From Salipaludibacillus daqingensis (GTDB taxonomy: Bacteria; Bacillota; Bacilli; Bacillales; Salisediminibacteriaceae), in contig NZ_JARZHF010000002.1 in NCBI RefSeq assembly GCF_029891575.1, forward strand, positions 186,001 through 250,000: DNA of 64,000 bases, given 5' to 3'. A model generated the notes under the pieces. That model did no database searches and was not told the origin of the DNA. It saw only the letters and a program-made list of their open reading frames with translations. Positions 9,166-17,433 of the stretch are shown one piece after another. Made by a program: the position numbers and the translations under genes. Numbering within the stretch: position 1 is the stretch's first letter; each line of letters begins with the position of its first letter.

Positions 9166-9936
9166 TTATAAATGAGCCCTCACCGGCGCAAAACTTCTTC
9201 GATGTTCATCTAACACTCCATACTCTTTCATTGCACGTAAGTGAATTTCCGTACCGTAGCCCATATGCTTATCAAAATGATACATTGGGTATTCATTATG
9301 TAATCTCTCCATGTATCGATCTCTCGTTACCTTTGCAATAACAGAACTCGCTGCTATCGAAATCGACTTTGCGTCCCCTTTAATTAAACTTTGCTGCGGA
9401 ATATTCATTGGTAATTCCATCGCATCCACTAATAAGAAATCAGGAGTGACGTCTGATAATTGTTCAATCGCTCTGATCATGGCTTTTTTAGAAGCTTGTA
9501 AAATATTAATCTCGTCAATCTCTTTTGCAGAAGCTTCACCAATTCCAACTGCAACCGCACCATCGATGATTTTGTCATAAAAGAGATCGCGATTTTTTGC
9601 AGATAGTTTCTTTGAATCTGTTAAACCAAGAAGCTTAAAGTCTTCTGGTAAAATGACACATGCTGCAACGACTGGACCAGCTAACGGGCCTCTTCCTACT
9701 TCATCTAATCCAGCAATTTTCATAAAACCTCTCTGGCGATTCTCTCTTTCATAGTGCATCATTCGTATAAATTGATGTTCCAACTGATCTTGTTTCTTTT
9801 GTTGGTTATGCCAACTTTTAATCAATTGCTGGACTCCTTTTCTCTCATCTACTAGAAGGTCTTTCATCATTGGATCCTCATCTGAAGATATATTAGTCAG
9901 CAATTGTTTGATTTCTTTCATCGTTTTTTTCTTCAT
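9166..9936 (-). CDS. rnhB: Ribonuclease HII
   Basis: Removes RNA from RNA-DNA hybrids, including single ribonucleotides in duplex DNA. The core motif AGLDEVGRGPLAGPVVAA carries the first Asp-Glu metal ligands, followed by LTDSKKLS and later FLLVDAM. An N-terminal helical extension of about 70 residues precedes the catalytic domain, as in the 255-residue B. subtilis enzyme. The ATG at 9936 (AGAGG eight bases before) gives 256 residues; a longer frame to 9984 lacks a good site. ylqG follows closely, with its start 36 bases downstream. Confidence 0.96.
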   Translation of the reverse strand: MKKKTMKEIKQLLTNISSDEDPMMKDLLVDERKGVQQLIKSWHNQQKKQDQLEHQFIRMMHYERENRQRGFMKIAGLDEVGRGPLAGPVVAACVILPEDFKLLGLTDSKKLSAKNRDLFYDKIIDGAVAVGIGEASAKEIDEINILQASKKAMIRAIEQLSDVTPDFLLVDAMELPMNIPQQSLIKGDAKSISIAASSVIAKVTRDRYMERLHNEYPMYHFDKHMGYGTEIHLRAMKEYGVLDEHRRSFAPVRAHL

Positions 9937-10034
9937 ATTCCATTCCTCTCTATTAATATCGGAGATAGATCTCCCCATTTCCACAAAAATAAATAAATTG
10001 CGATTTTTCTTTCAGAAAAATATAAACATTCACG

Positions 10035-10068
10035 AAAAAGAAAAGATACGCACCCCTGCGTATCTTTT
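10035..10068 (-). terminator. Terminator of rbgA
   Basis: Minus strand: AAAAGATACGCA-GGGG-TGCGTATCTTTT followed by CTTTTTC. Perfect 12-bp arms; the hairpin begins at the rbgA stop codon. Confidence 0.88.
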
Positions 10069-10918
10069 ATCTTTCATCTGGACGTTCTAAGCTAATTTTC
10101 CCTAATTTCCCTTGACGGAAATCTCGAAACACAATTTCTGCTACTCTGTCGTAATCGACGATTCCACCCGAGACTAAACATCCTCGACGAGTTCCGATCG
10201 CGTCAAATAAGTCTGCCACGTCTTCTGGTAATTCCGTTAAGTTATAACGATGCTTAAGCATCGTTGGATATGCTTCTCTTAAATAATTCAGTAAAAATAC
10301 GACTGTCTCTTGAAAGTCAAAAATTTCTTCTTTAATGGCTCCTGTAAGGGCTAGTCGAAAACCTACGTCTTGATCCTCAAACTTTGGCCATAAAATTCCT
10401 GGGGTATCCAATAATTCTATTTCTTTACCGACTTTTATCCACTGCTGCGCTTTCGTCACACCAGGTCGGTCACCAATCTTTGTAATCCTTTTATTGGCAA
10501 TACGATTAATAACCGTTGATTTCCCCACATTTGGGATACCTAAAATGAGCGCTCTCAGTGCTCTTGGTCTGATTCCTTTTTTTTCAAACTTATCTAATAG
10601 CGGTTGACAGAGTTCTTTCACTTTAAGAGGAATATCGTTCATTCCTTTTCCTTTTTGAGCATCAATGACAAGACTTGCCCAACCTCTTTTTTCAAAATAT
10701 TGTGCCCACTTTTCTGTAGCTCCAGGGTCTGCTAAATCTGATTTATTTAATAAAACTAACCTTGGTTTTTGCGATGCTAATTCATCTACCATTGGATTTC
10801 TTGATGAAAGTGGAATTCTTGCATCAACGATCTCAATAACTACATCGATGAGTTTAATTTTTTCTAACACTTGCCGTTTGGCTTTCGCCATGTGGCCGGG
10901 ATACCACTGTATTGTCAT
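10067..10918 (-). CDS. rbgA: Ribosome biogenesis GTPase RbgA (YlqF)
   Basis: Circularly permuted GTPase needed for late assembly of the 50S subunit. Permutation is visible: the G4 motif LLNKSDLAD (near 58) precedes the G1 P-loop GIPNVGKST (near 127) and G3 DTPG. It starts [14 protein letters not shown], identical in style to B. subtilis. The ATG at 10918 (AGGAGG 11 bases upstream) is chosen over a GTG at 10927 that sits almost on the ribosome binding site. It gives 283 residues (B. subtilis 282). It follows the signal peptidase gene with a 15-base gap. Confidence 0.97.
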   Translation of the reverse strand: MTIQWYPGHMAKAKRQVLEKIKLIDVVIEIVDARIPLSSRNPMVDELASQKPRLVLLNKSDLADPGATEKWAQYFEKRGWASLVIDAQKGKGMNDIPLKVKELCQPLLDKFEKKGIRPRALRALILGIPNVGKSTVINRIANKRITKIGDRPGVTKAQQWIKVGKEIELLDTPGILWPKFEDQDVGFRLALTGAIKEEIFDFQETVVFLLNYLREAYPTMLKHRYNLTELPEDVADLFDAIGTRRGCLVSGGIVDYDRVAEIVFRDFRQGKLGKISLERPDER

Positions 10919-10933
10919 GCTTATCACTTCCTC

Positions 10934-11479
10934 CTAATCTACAAGTCGCACATCCTGAACAGGCCAGAAGACGAAGTTTGCTTTGCCTACCACTTCATCA
11001 TAAGGGATGACACCTATATGTCGGCTATCTTTACTATGTTGACGATTATCGCCTAAAACAAATACATGTCCTTCAGGGATCGTCTCGTAGCCCGTCACTT
11101 CAGATAAATCAAAATTACCTGTGAAAGGTTTATTGTCTGTTTCTGCTTTGAAATCGTCTAAATATGGCTCTTCATAAGCCTCTCCATTGATATATAACAT
11201 ATCATCCTCATAGTGAATCGAGTCTCCTGGGAGTCCAATCACTCGTTTAATGTAATCTTTATTTTGAGGGGCATGAAATACAATGATATCAAACCGGTCA
11301 GGCTCTGAAATATTATAGCCAATTTTATTTACAATCATTCTGTCATTATGTCCAAGAGTTGGCATCATCGATTGGCCATCTACAACAATAGGAGCAAAGA
11401 AAAAATAACGAATAACAATTGCTAAAACGAGAGCTACTACAACTGCTTTTACCCATTCCCATGATTCTGATTTCGCCAT
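10934..11479 (-). CDS. lepB: Signal peptidase I (SipS/LepB type)
   Basis: Membrane serine protease that removes signal peptides from secreted proteins. One N-terminal membrane segment spans about residues 10-30. The catalytic Ser37 lies in GQSMMPT and the general-base Lys78 in YIKRVIGLPGD. GDNRQHSKDSR near the end is the family box. The 181 residues match the small Gram-positive type. It is followed at once by rbgA. The locus agrees with the Bacillus order rplS-lepB-rbgA-rnhB found in several genera. Confidence 0.97.
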   Translation of the reverse strand: MAKSESWEWVKAVVVALVLAIVIRYFFFAPIVVDGQSMMPTLGHNDRMIVNKIGYNISEPDRFDIIVFHAPQNKDYIKRVIGLPGDSIHYEDDMLYINGEAYEEPYLDDFKAETDNKPFTGNFDLSEVTGYETIPEGHVFVLGDNRQHSKDSRHIGVIPYDEVVGKANFVFWPVQDVRLVD

Positions 11480-11624
11480 TTGTCATCCATCCTTTAAAGA
11501 TATATATGAAAAGAATTTAGTTTATCTAGTCAATCGAACTTTATTTTACCACACATTATTGATCAAATGTTCTATCACTACTACAATTATCAATGCTGGT
11601 CATCAGATCTTTTATGTACGTACG

Positions 11625-11655
11625 AAAAAAGGAGCTTGAAACCAAGCTCCTTTTA
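11625..11655 (-). terminator. Terminator of rplS
   Basis: Minus strand: AAAAGGAGCTTG-GTTT-CAAGCTCCTTTTTT. Perfect 12-bp arms and a T run. It separates the ribosomal operon from the signal peptidase gene. Confidence 0.92.
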
Positions 11656-11679
11656 AATCACTTTAATTATGAACGTAAA

Positions 11680-12030
11680 TTATCTCCAAGCCTTTTCTTT
11701 AATACGAGCCGCTTTACCGCGAAGTGCACGTAAGTAATAAAGTTTGGCACGACGTACTTTACCAAATCTAACTACTTCAAGCTTATCGATACGTGGAGAA
11801 TGTACTGGGAATGTACGTTCAACACCAACGCCGTAAGAAATCTTACGAACAGTGAAAGTTTCGCTGATTCCAGTTCCTCGGCGTTTAATGACAACACCTT
11901 CAAAAAGCTGAATACGCTCACGAGTACCTTCAACTACTTTTGCGTGTACACGAAGTGTATCCCCTGGACGGAATTCTGGAAGATCAGTTTTCAATTGCTC
12001 TTTTGTAATATCACGAATGATTTGTTCCAT
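11680..12030 (-). CDS. rplS: 50S ribosomal protein L19
   Basis: 116-residue protein at the 30S-50S interface. Recognised by [30 protein letters not shown] and the basic tail [13 protein letters not shown]. The ribosome binding site GGAGGCGAAC precedes the ATG. It is the last gene of the ylqD-rimM-trmD-rplS unit and is preceded by a 111-base leader that probably folds as the L19 autoregulatory leader. Confidence 0.98.
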   Translation of the reverse strand: MEQIIRDITKEQLKTDLPEFRPGDTLRVHAKVVEGTRERIQLFEGVVIKRRGTGISETFTVRKISYGVGVERTFPVHSPRIDKLEVVRFGKVRRAKLYYLRALRGKAARIKEKAWR

Positions 12031-12141
12031 TATCTGTTCGCCTCCTTCCCTACAGGTCTTCTTGTCTCAAAAAATGGACAGCGGAACACCTTGATCTGGC
12101 CAAAGCCACAAAAGATATCATATCATATATACCTTAGGTTC
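12031..12141 (-). promoter_or_regulatory. Probable L19 leader RNA
   Basis: The 111 bases between trmD and rplS contain GTGGCTTTGGCC, GTTCCGCTGTCC and GACCTGTAGGGAAGGAGG, short elements I recall from the Firmicutes L19 leader family, where L19 is thought to repress its own translation. Not checked against a covariance model. Confidence 0.55.
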
Positions 12142-12894
12142 TCAACCATTTTCTTCATTCGATTTCATCTTTTGAAGATAGTCTTTATCATTTTTAGACA
12201 ATTCTTGTTTTTCAAGCATATCTGGACGTCTATCATACGTTCGTTTGAGCGCTTGTTCATGTCGCCATTCATCAATACGTTTATGGTGACCAGACAAAAG
12301 AATATCAGGCACTTTTAATCCCCTAAATTCAGCAGGACGAGTATAATGAGGGTATTCTAAAAGGCCCGTACTATGAGAGTCTGTAATCGAAGACTGTGCA
12401 TTACCAAGAGCACCTGGGAGAAGTCTCGTTACACTATCAGCTATGACCATGGCGCCGATTTCACCACCAGTTAAAACATAGTCACCAATTGAAATTTCAT
12501 CGGTAATAACATGCTCTCTAATTCTCTCATCATAGCCTTCGTAATGACCACAAATTAAAATAAGATGATCTTCTTGCGATAGTTCTTCTGCTTTTTTCTG
12601 AGAGTAAGGCTCCCCTTGAGGACATAGAAGAATTACCCGTGTTTTTTTACAATCATCATTCATATTATTTTTAACCGAATCAACGGCGTCAAAAATCGGT
12701 TGTGGGGTCAAGACCATTCCTCCCCCCCCACCATAAGGATAATCATCTACCCGTTGATGACGGTCCTCAGAAAACTCTCTAAAGTTTATAACTTGATAGT
12801 CCACTACCTTTTTCTCTTGAGCTTGTTTTAATATAGATTGAGAAAATACGCCATGAAACATTTCAGGGAATAATGTTAAGATGGAAATTTTCAT
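12142..12894 (-). CDS. trmD: tRNA (guanine-N1)-methyltransferase
   Basis: Makes m1G37 in tRNAs reading CNN/GGN codons and prevents +1 frameshifting. The SPOUT fold with its deep knot is shown by [16 protein letters not shown] near 54, [13 protein letters not shown] near 112, and [11 protein letters not shown] near 133. The 250 residues fit. Its ATG overlaps the rimM stop by one base (TAATG). Confidence 0.98.
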   Translation of the reverse strand: MKISILTLFPEMFHGVFSQSILKQAQEKKVVDYQVINFREFSEDRHQRVDDYPYGGGGGMVLTPQPIFDAVDSVKNNMNDDCKKTRVILLCPQGEPYSQKKAEELSQEDHLILICGHYEGYDERIREHVITDEISIGDYVLTGGEIGAMVIADSVTRLLPGALGNAQSSITDSHSTGLLEYPHYTRPAEFRGLKVPDILLSGHHKRIDEWRHEQALKRTYDRRPDMLEKQELSKNDKDYLQKMKSNEENG

Positions 12895-13415
12895 TAATCT
12901 AACAGTCCCTCCATCGGAGTGATAACAACTTTCCCTTCATTGGTATCAACATGCTTAACAACAGAATCAATGTAAGGAATCAATATATCTTTTCCTTTAT
13001 TAGCTGGTTCAACAACCCAAACATCATTGGCTCCAGGCGAAAGTATTTCTTTCACCTTCCCAATCTGTTCACCGTCATCGGTATAAACAGTTAGGCCAAT
13101 AATTTCGTGATAATAGAATTCACCCTCTAAAAGGTCATCATTTAGTTTTGCCGAATCAACTTTAAGCACACTGCCTTTGAATTTCTCAACCTCTGTTAAA
13201 TTTTCGAAACCATCAAAAGTGATTAAATCAAATTGTTTATGTCTGCGCCAAGAAGAAACCTTTACTGGGGTAATGTTCTTTTTATCATCCATGATCATTA
13301 ATTCATTTCCGGTTGCATATCTTTCATCTGGGAAATCCGTGCTAGATATCACACGAACTTCTCCTCGAATGCCATGAGTGTTGACAATCTTACCTACATT
13401 CAACCACTCAGTCAT
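12894..13415 (-). CDS. rimM: 16S rRNA processing protein RimM
   Basis: Ribosome maturation factor that binds S19 and helps form the 30S head. The N-terminal RimM beta barrel ([16 protein letters not shown]) is followed by a PRC-barrel domain ([18 protein letters not shown] ... VWVV). The 173 residues match the family. It overlaps the ylqD end by eight bases and the trmD start by one, so translation is coupled. Confidence 0.97.
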   Translation of the reverse strand: MTEWLNVGKIVNTHGIRGEVRVISSTDFPDERYATGNELMIMDDKKNITPVKVSSWRRHKQFDLITFDGFENLTEVEKFKGSVLKVDSAKLNDDLLEGEFYYHEIIGLTVYTDDGEQIGKVKEILSPGANDVWVVEPANKGKDILIPYIDSVVKHVDTNEGKVVITPMEGLLD

Positions 13416-13821
13416 CCTCCATGCCTCCTTGGCGAAGTTCGTAAACTAATCCATCTTTAATGACGATTTCTGTTCCTTTCATAATTTCTTCCCAATTGTC
13501 GCCTTCTTCTACTTGTTCAATCATTTGAATTGTACCTTCACGAAGTTCAGCACCTAAATCCAATTCATCTAATTGACCAAGTTTTAACTCTAATTGTCGA
13601 AGACGATCTTTTCGCTTTGCTACTTCTTTATTAAAACTTTCTTTCAACGAAGTTTGATAGCTTGTACTTTTATTTTCTTTCATTTTTTTATGTAATACAA
13701 ATTCTAATTGCTTTAATTCTTTTGTGATTTGATATTGGCGTGAAAGAAATTGCTCTTTCAACTTTGTGCGGCTCTCTTCAGTTAATATTTGCTTAACAAC
13801 TACTTTTTTAATAATTTCCAT
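13408..13821 (-). CDS. ylqD: YlqD family protein
   Basis: 137-residue protein with no known function. The first two thirds are a predicted coiled coil rich in Lys, Glu and Leu (about residues 10-95, including [17 protein letters not shown]). A small beta-rich tail follows ([17 protein letters not shown]). The same gene sits between khpA and rimM in B. subtilis. A terminator lies just upstream, so ylqD probably heads its own transcript with rimM, trmD and rplS. A ribosome-linked role is guessed only from position. Confidence 0.88.
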   Translation of the reverse strand: MEIIKKVVVKQILTEESRTKLKEQFLSRQYQITKELKQLEFVLHKKMKENKSTSYQTSLKESFNKEVAKRKDRLRQLELKLGQLDELDLGAELREGTIQMIEQVEEGDNWEEIMKGTEIVIKDGLVYELRQGGMEDD

Positions 13822-13880
13822 AGAAGCACCTCCAAGAATATACTATAGATAGTTTATCATAAATTTATGTTTACATACGG

Positions 13881-13910
13881 AAAAAGGGAGAGGATCTCCC
13901 TCACCCTTTT
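13881..13910 (-). terminator. Terminator after khpA
   Basis: Minus strand: AAAAGGGTGAGG-GAGAT-CCTCTCCCTTTTT, one mismatch in a 12-bp stem followed by T. It begins at the khpA stop codon and splits rpsP-khpA from ylqD-rplS. Confidence 0.8.
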
Positions 13911-14145
13911 AACCGATTTCTAGCTGAATACGTTTGTTTTGATTGGCACCTGCTGCGTTAACTACGGAACGAATAGCTTTAGCAATTCGCCCTTGTTTCC
14001 CAATCACTTTCCCCATGTCATCCGCGTGTACTTCCAGCTTCAGTGTGAGTGAACGACCGTTTTCCACTTCAGTTACTCGGACATCATCGGGGTGATCTAC
14101 AAGCGCTTTTGCAATCGATTCAACGAGTTCTTTCATGTCACTCAC
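13909..14145 (-). CDS. khpA: RNA-binding protein KhpA (YlqC), KH domain
   Basis: 78-residue single KH-domain protein; the RNA-gripping GxxG loop is in GKVIGKQGRIAKAIRSVV near residue 42. In other Firmicutes KhpA pairs with KhpB/Jag and influences cell division and RNA fate. It lies 27 bases after rpsP and is co-transcribed with it. Confidence 0.95.
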   Translation of the reverse strand: MSDMKELVESIAKALVDHPDDVRVTEVENGRSLTLKLEVHADDMGKVIGKQGRIAKAIRSVVNAAGANQNKRIQLEIG

Positions 14146-14172
14146 CTACTTGGATTATTTCCACACGAAGGA

Positions 14173-14445
14173 CTATTTAGCGTTCTTCGCGTTGTGAAGT
14201 TTTTCCATTAAGCCAACGTTTGAGAACAAATTACGAACTGTATCGGACGGTTTCGCTCCATCTAACATCCACTTCAACGCTTGCTCTTCATTTACGCTGA
14301 ATTCTACTGGATTTTTCAATGGGTTGTAAGTTCCTAGTTCTTCAATTAAACGACCATCACGTGGGGAACGGGAATCCGCTACAACCACACGATAGAACGG
14401 AGATTTCTTTGCTCCCATTCGCTTTAAACGAATTTTAACTGCCAT
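14173..14445 (-). CDS. rpsP: 30S ribosomal protein S16
   Basis: 90-residue S16, starting [26 protein letters not shown]. The ATG at 14445 follows GGAGGTG by six bases; the frame extends further upstream but without support. It follows ffh, the usual Bacillus arrangement that joins protein targeting and ribosome genes. Confidence 0.98.
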   Translation of the reverse strand: MAVKIRLKRMGAKKSPFYRVVVADSRSPRDGRLIEELGTYNPLKNPVEFSVNEEQALKWMLDGAKPSDTVRNLFSNVGLMEKLHNAKNAK

Positions 14446-14592
14446 GTGTTTCACCTCCATAAATCTTTCACACAATTAATTATATTATCATAAAAGGTAC
14501 AAGGGATCAACCCTAGTAAAGTAAAAAAACTTTACACCTCTTAATTTTTCTTCAAAAGCTGTTACATCAGCTTTGTTTGGCGGATATTTTTA

Positions 14593-15948
14593 CTAAAATG
14601 GAAAATTCATTCCACCTAAGCCGCCTTTTTTCTTCCCTTTTCCTTTTTGCATACCAGACATTTGCTTCATCATCTTCTTCATTTCATCAAACTGTTTAAT
14701 TAATCGATTGACTTCTTGAATCGATGTTCCGCTTCCTTTTGCAATACGTTTCTTTCGACTTGCATTTAATAGTGAAGGTTCATCTCTCTCTGCTTTCGTC
14801 ATTGATTTGACAATTGCTTCGATATGACCGATCTGTTTCTCATCCACTTGAACATTTTTTAGTCCTTTCATTTTGCCTGCACCAGGCATCATATCAAGGA
14901 GTTCATCTAAAGGTCCCATACTGCGAACCTGCTGAAGTTGTTCAAGGAAGTCATCGAAAGTTAAATCATTTGTTCTCATTTTTCGTTCAAGTTCTTTTGC
15001 TCGATCTTCATCTACATTCGTTTGGGCTTTCTCGATTAAAGAGAGAACATCTCCCATTCCCAAAATTCTTGATGCCATTCTTTCTGGGTGAAAGGCTTCT
15101 AGTGCATCGATTTTTTCTCCCATACCAGCAAATTTAATTGGCATACCAGTAACAGCTTTAACAGAAATTGCTGCACCACCGCGGGTGTCTCCGTCTAATT
15201 TTGTTAAAACAGCTCCTGTGATATCTAGTTGTTCATTAAAGCTTTCTGCCACGTTAACCGCATCTTGCCCTGTCATCGCATCAACAACTAGCAAAATTTC
15301 ATCTGGAGAGGTTGCTTTTTTGATTTGTACCAGTTCATCCATCAACTCGTTATCCACATGTAAGCGGCCCGCTGTATCGATTATCACATAATCGTGATGC
15401 TCTTCTTTTGCTTTTTCTAATGCTTTCTTGGCAATTTCTACCGGGCTGATTTGATCTCCTAAGGAAAATACAGGCATATCAAGTTGTTTACCTAATGTTT
15501 CAAGCTGTTTAATTGCAGCAGGTCGATAAATATCGGCTGCCACTAACAGTGGGTTTCGGTTATGTTTTTTTCTTAAATGGTTGGCGAGTTTGCCACTTGT
15601 TGTTGTTTTACCAGCACCTTGAAGCCCGACCATCATAACAACCGTTGGTGGTTTTTGCGACACCGCTATTTTGCTTTGCTCGCCCCCCATCAATTTTGTC
15701 AATTCTTCATTAACAACTTTGATAACTTGTTGTCCTGGTGTCAAACTATCAAGCACTTCTTGTCCGACGGCTCGCTCTTTCACATCGGAAACGAATTTTT
15801 TTACAACTTTAAAGTTCACGTCTGCTTCTAAAAGGGCTAGACGAACTTCACGCATCATTTCTTTTACATCTTGTTCATTCACTTTTCCTTTTCCACGCAT
15901 TTTTTTCAGCGTGCCTTGCAGTCGTTCTGCTAATCCTTCAAATGCCAT
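14593..15948 (-). CDS. ffh: Signal recognition particle protein Ffh
   Basis: GTPase that binds signal sequences on nascent chains with scRNA (4.5S) and delivers them to FtsY. The N and G domains carry GLQGAGKTTTSGKLA (near 108), DTAGR and TKLDGDTRGG. The C-terminal M domain ends in a Met-rich stretch (MKKMMKQMSGMQKGKGKKKGG). Length 451 is standard. GGGGG precedes the ATG. It follows ylxM with a gap of 12 bases. Confidence 0.98.
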   Translation of the reverse strand: MAFEGLAERLQGTLKKMRGKGKVNEQDVKEMMREVRLALLEADVNFKVVKKFVSDVKERAVGQEVLDSLTPGQQVIKVVNEELTKLMGGEQSKIAVSQKPPTVVMMVGLQGAGKTTTSGKLANHLRKKHNRNPLLVAADIYRPAAIKQLETLGKQLDMPVFSLGDQISPVEIAKKALEKAKEEHHDYVIIDTAGRLHVDNELMDELVQIKKATSPDEILLVVDAMTGQDAVNVAESFNEQLDITGAVLTKLDGDTRGGAAISVKAVTGMPIKFAGMGEKIDALEAFHPERMASRILGMGDVLSLIEKAQTNVDEDRAKELERKMRTNDLTFDDFLEQLQQVRSMGPLDELLDMMPGAGKMKGLKNVQVDEKQIGHIEAIVKSMTKAERDEPSLLNASRKKRIAKGSGTSIQEVNRLIKQFDEMKKMMKQMSGMQKGKGKKKGGLGGMNFPF

Positions 15949-15960
15949 TTCTTCTGCCCC

Positions 15961-16290
15961 CTATTCCAGTTTCTCGAGAGATTTAACAATCTGGATGAAT
16001 CTATCGGGACTTTCATTCTCTTGAGCCATCGACTTCAATGTGGTTAATAATTTACGGCGTTCTTCATATCGAGTGAGTAACTGTAACTTTTGCTCATACT
16101 CCTCTAATAAGGCTTCTGTGCGTTTAATATTATCATAAACTGCTTGTCGACTTACATCGAAGTTCTCGGCTATTTCACCAAGTGACCAATCATCTAAATA
16201 GTACATACTCATATACTGATTTTGTTTAGTCGTTAATAACGATTGATAAAAGTCATACAAGTAATTCATGCGGATTGTCTTTTCAATCAC
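15961..16290 (-). CDS. ylxM: YlxM, SRP-associated HTH protein
   Basis: 109-residue protein with a sigma-70 region-4-like helix-turn-helix ([20 protein letters not shown]) and a helical tail. In streptococci YlxM binds Ffh and SRP RNA and tunes GTPase activity. I chose a GTG at 16290 ([19 protein letters not shown]) with AAGGCGGTG six bases upstream; this matches the B. subtilis length, while the longer frame to 16362 adds an unrelated stretch. It sits between ftsY and ffh. Confidence 0.93.
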   Translation of the reverse strand: MIEKTIRMNYLYDFYQSLLTTKQNQYMSMYYLDDWSLGEIAENFDVSRQAVYDNIKRTEALLEEYEQKLQLLTRYEERRKLLTTLKSMAQENESPDRFIQIVKSLEKLE

Positions 16291-16408
16291 GAAGCCCACC
16301 GCCTTGTTAAGGTATTTTCCTTTACGATTGCTAATGATACAAGAGCAACGAAAGTCTGTCAAGTTTTTATCTTGTCAATTATATTCTATCCAATAAGTTC
16401 ACCATTCT

Positions 16409-17410
16409 TCAATCTTCTTCCGCTATCTCCTCTGCCTGTTCTAACACATCGGAAAATAATCCATGGACATATTGATCCGCTTGGAATTCTTGGAGGTCAT
16501 CCATTCCCTCACCTAAGCCAACAAGCTTCACAGGGATATCTAACTCGTGACGAATGGCGAGGACAATTCCACCTTTGGCTGTTCCATCAAGCTTCGTTAA
16601 TACAATACCTGAGACGTCCGTAGCTTTACCAAATGTTTTGGCTTGGCTCATTGCATTTTGCCCCGTTGTTGCATCCAACACGAGCAGAACCTCATGAGGG
16701 GCGTCTGGTACTTCTCGCGTTAAAACTCTTTTTACTTTCTCTAACTCATTCATTAAGTTTACTTTATTTTGCAAACGTCCAGCTGTATCACATAACAGGA
16801 CATCCGCTTTTTTAGACTTTGCCGATTGAATTGCATCAAACATAACAGCTGCAGGATCTGATCCAGCTTGTTGTTTAATCACATCAACACCAACTCGTTC
16901 TCCCCACACTTCCAATTGTTCAATCGCACCAGCGCGGAATGTGTCTCCCGCAGCTAATAAAACGTGTTTTCCTTCTTGCTTAAATTTATGGGCTAATTTA
17001 CCAATGGAAGTTGTTTTACCGACCCCATTTACTCCCACAAAAAGAATCACTGTTAAGTCATTTTCTTTCATGTTTAATTTCGTTTCTGCTTCAGATTTCT
17101 GTAATAGTTCTGCTAATTTTTCCGAAATGACCGGTTGAATCTGTTTCGCATCTTTAATATTTCTTGTTCTAGCTTCATCTTTCAACTCATCAATCAGTTC
17201 CATGACCGTATGAACACCGACATCCGCTGAAATAAGAATTTCTTCTAGTTCCTCAAAAAACTCTTCATCTACGGTGCGGTAATCTTTCACTAAATCATTC
17301 ATCGCACCTACAAAAGAATCCCGTGTTTTCGACAAACCGTCTCGGAATTTATCAGTCACCGAATCTGTTTGATCCGTAATTTTTTCTTTCAATTTTTTAA
17401 AAAAACTCAT
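16409..17410 (-). CDS. ftsY: Signal recognition particle receptor FtsY
   Basis: SRP receptor GTPase at the membrane. The short N domain is followed by the G domain: GVNGVGKTTSIGKLA near 126, DTAGRLQNKVNLM and TKLDGTAKGG. The 333 residues match the Gram-positive type, which lacks the long acidic A domain of E. coli. GTGGAGG precedes the ATG. It begins 23 bases after smc. Confidence 0.98.
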   Translation of the reverse strand: MSFFKKLKEKITDQTDSVTDKFRDGLSKTRDSFVGAMNDLVKDYRTVDEEFFEELEEILISADVGVHTVMELIDELKDEARTRNIKDAKQIQPVISEKLAELLQKSEAETKLNMKENDLTVILFVGVNGVGKTTSIGKLAHKFKQEGKHVLLAAGDTFRAGAIEQLEVWGERVGVDVIKQQAGSDPAAVMFDAIQSAKSKKADVLLCDTAGRLQNKVNLMNELEKVKRVLTREVPDAPHEVLLVLDATTGQNAMSQAKTFGKATDVSGIVLTKLDGTAKGGIVLAIRHELDIPVKLVGLGEGMDDLQEFQADQYVHGLFSDVLEQAEEIAEED

Positions 17411-17433
17411 GTTAACTCCTCCACGTCATTGAT

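Noticed and set aside
11800-12318. 172-codon plus-strand frame opposite rplS and trmD
   Set aside because: Lies wholly antisense to two certain genes and their leader; its composition is that of a shadow frame.
14500-14530. GTAAAGT-ACTTTAC hairpin between rpsP and ffh as a terminator
   Set aside because: Stem is only A/T-rich and short and is not followed by a T run on the minus strand; readthrough from ffh to rpsP is more likely.
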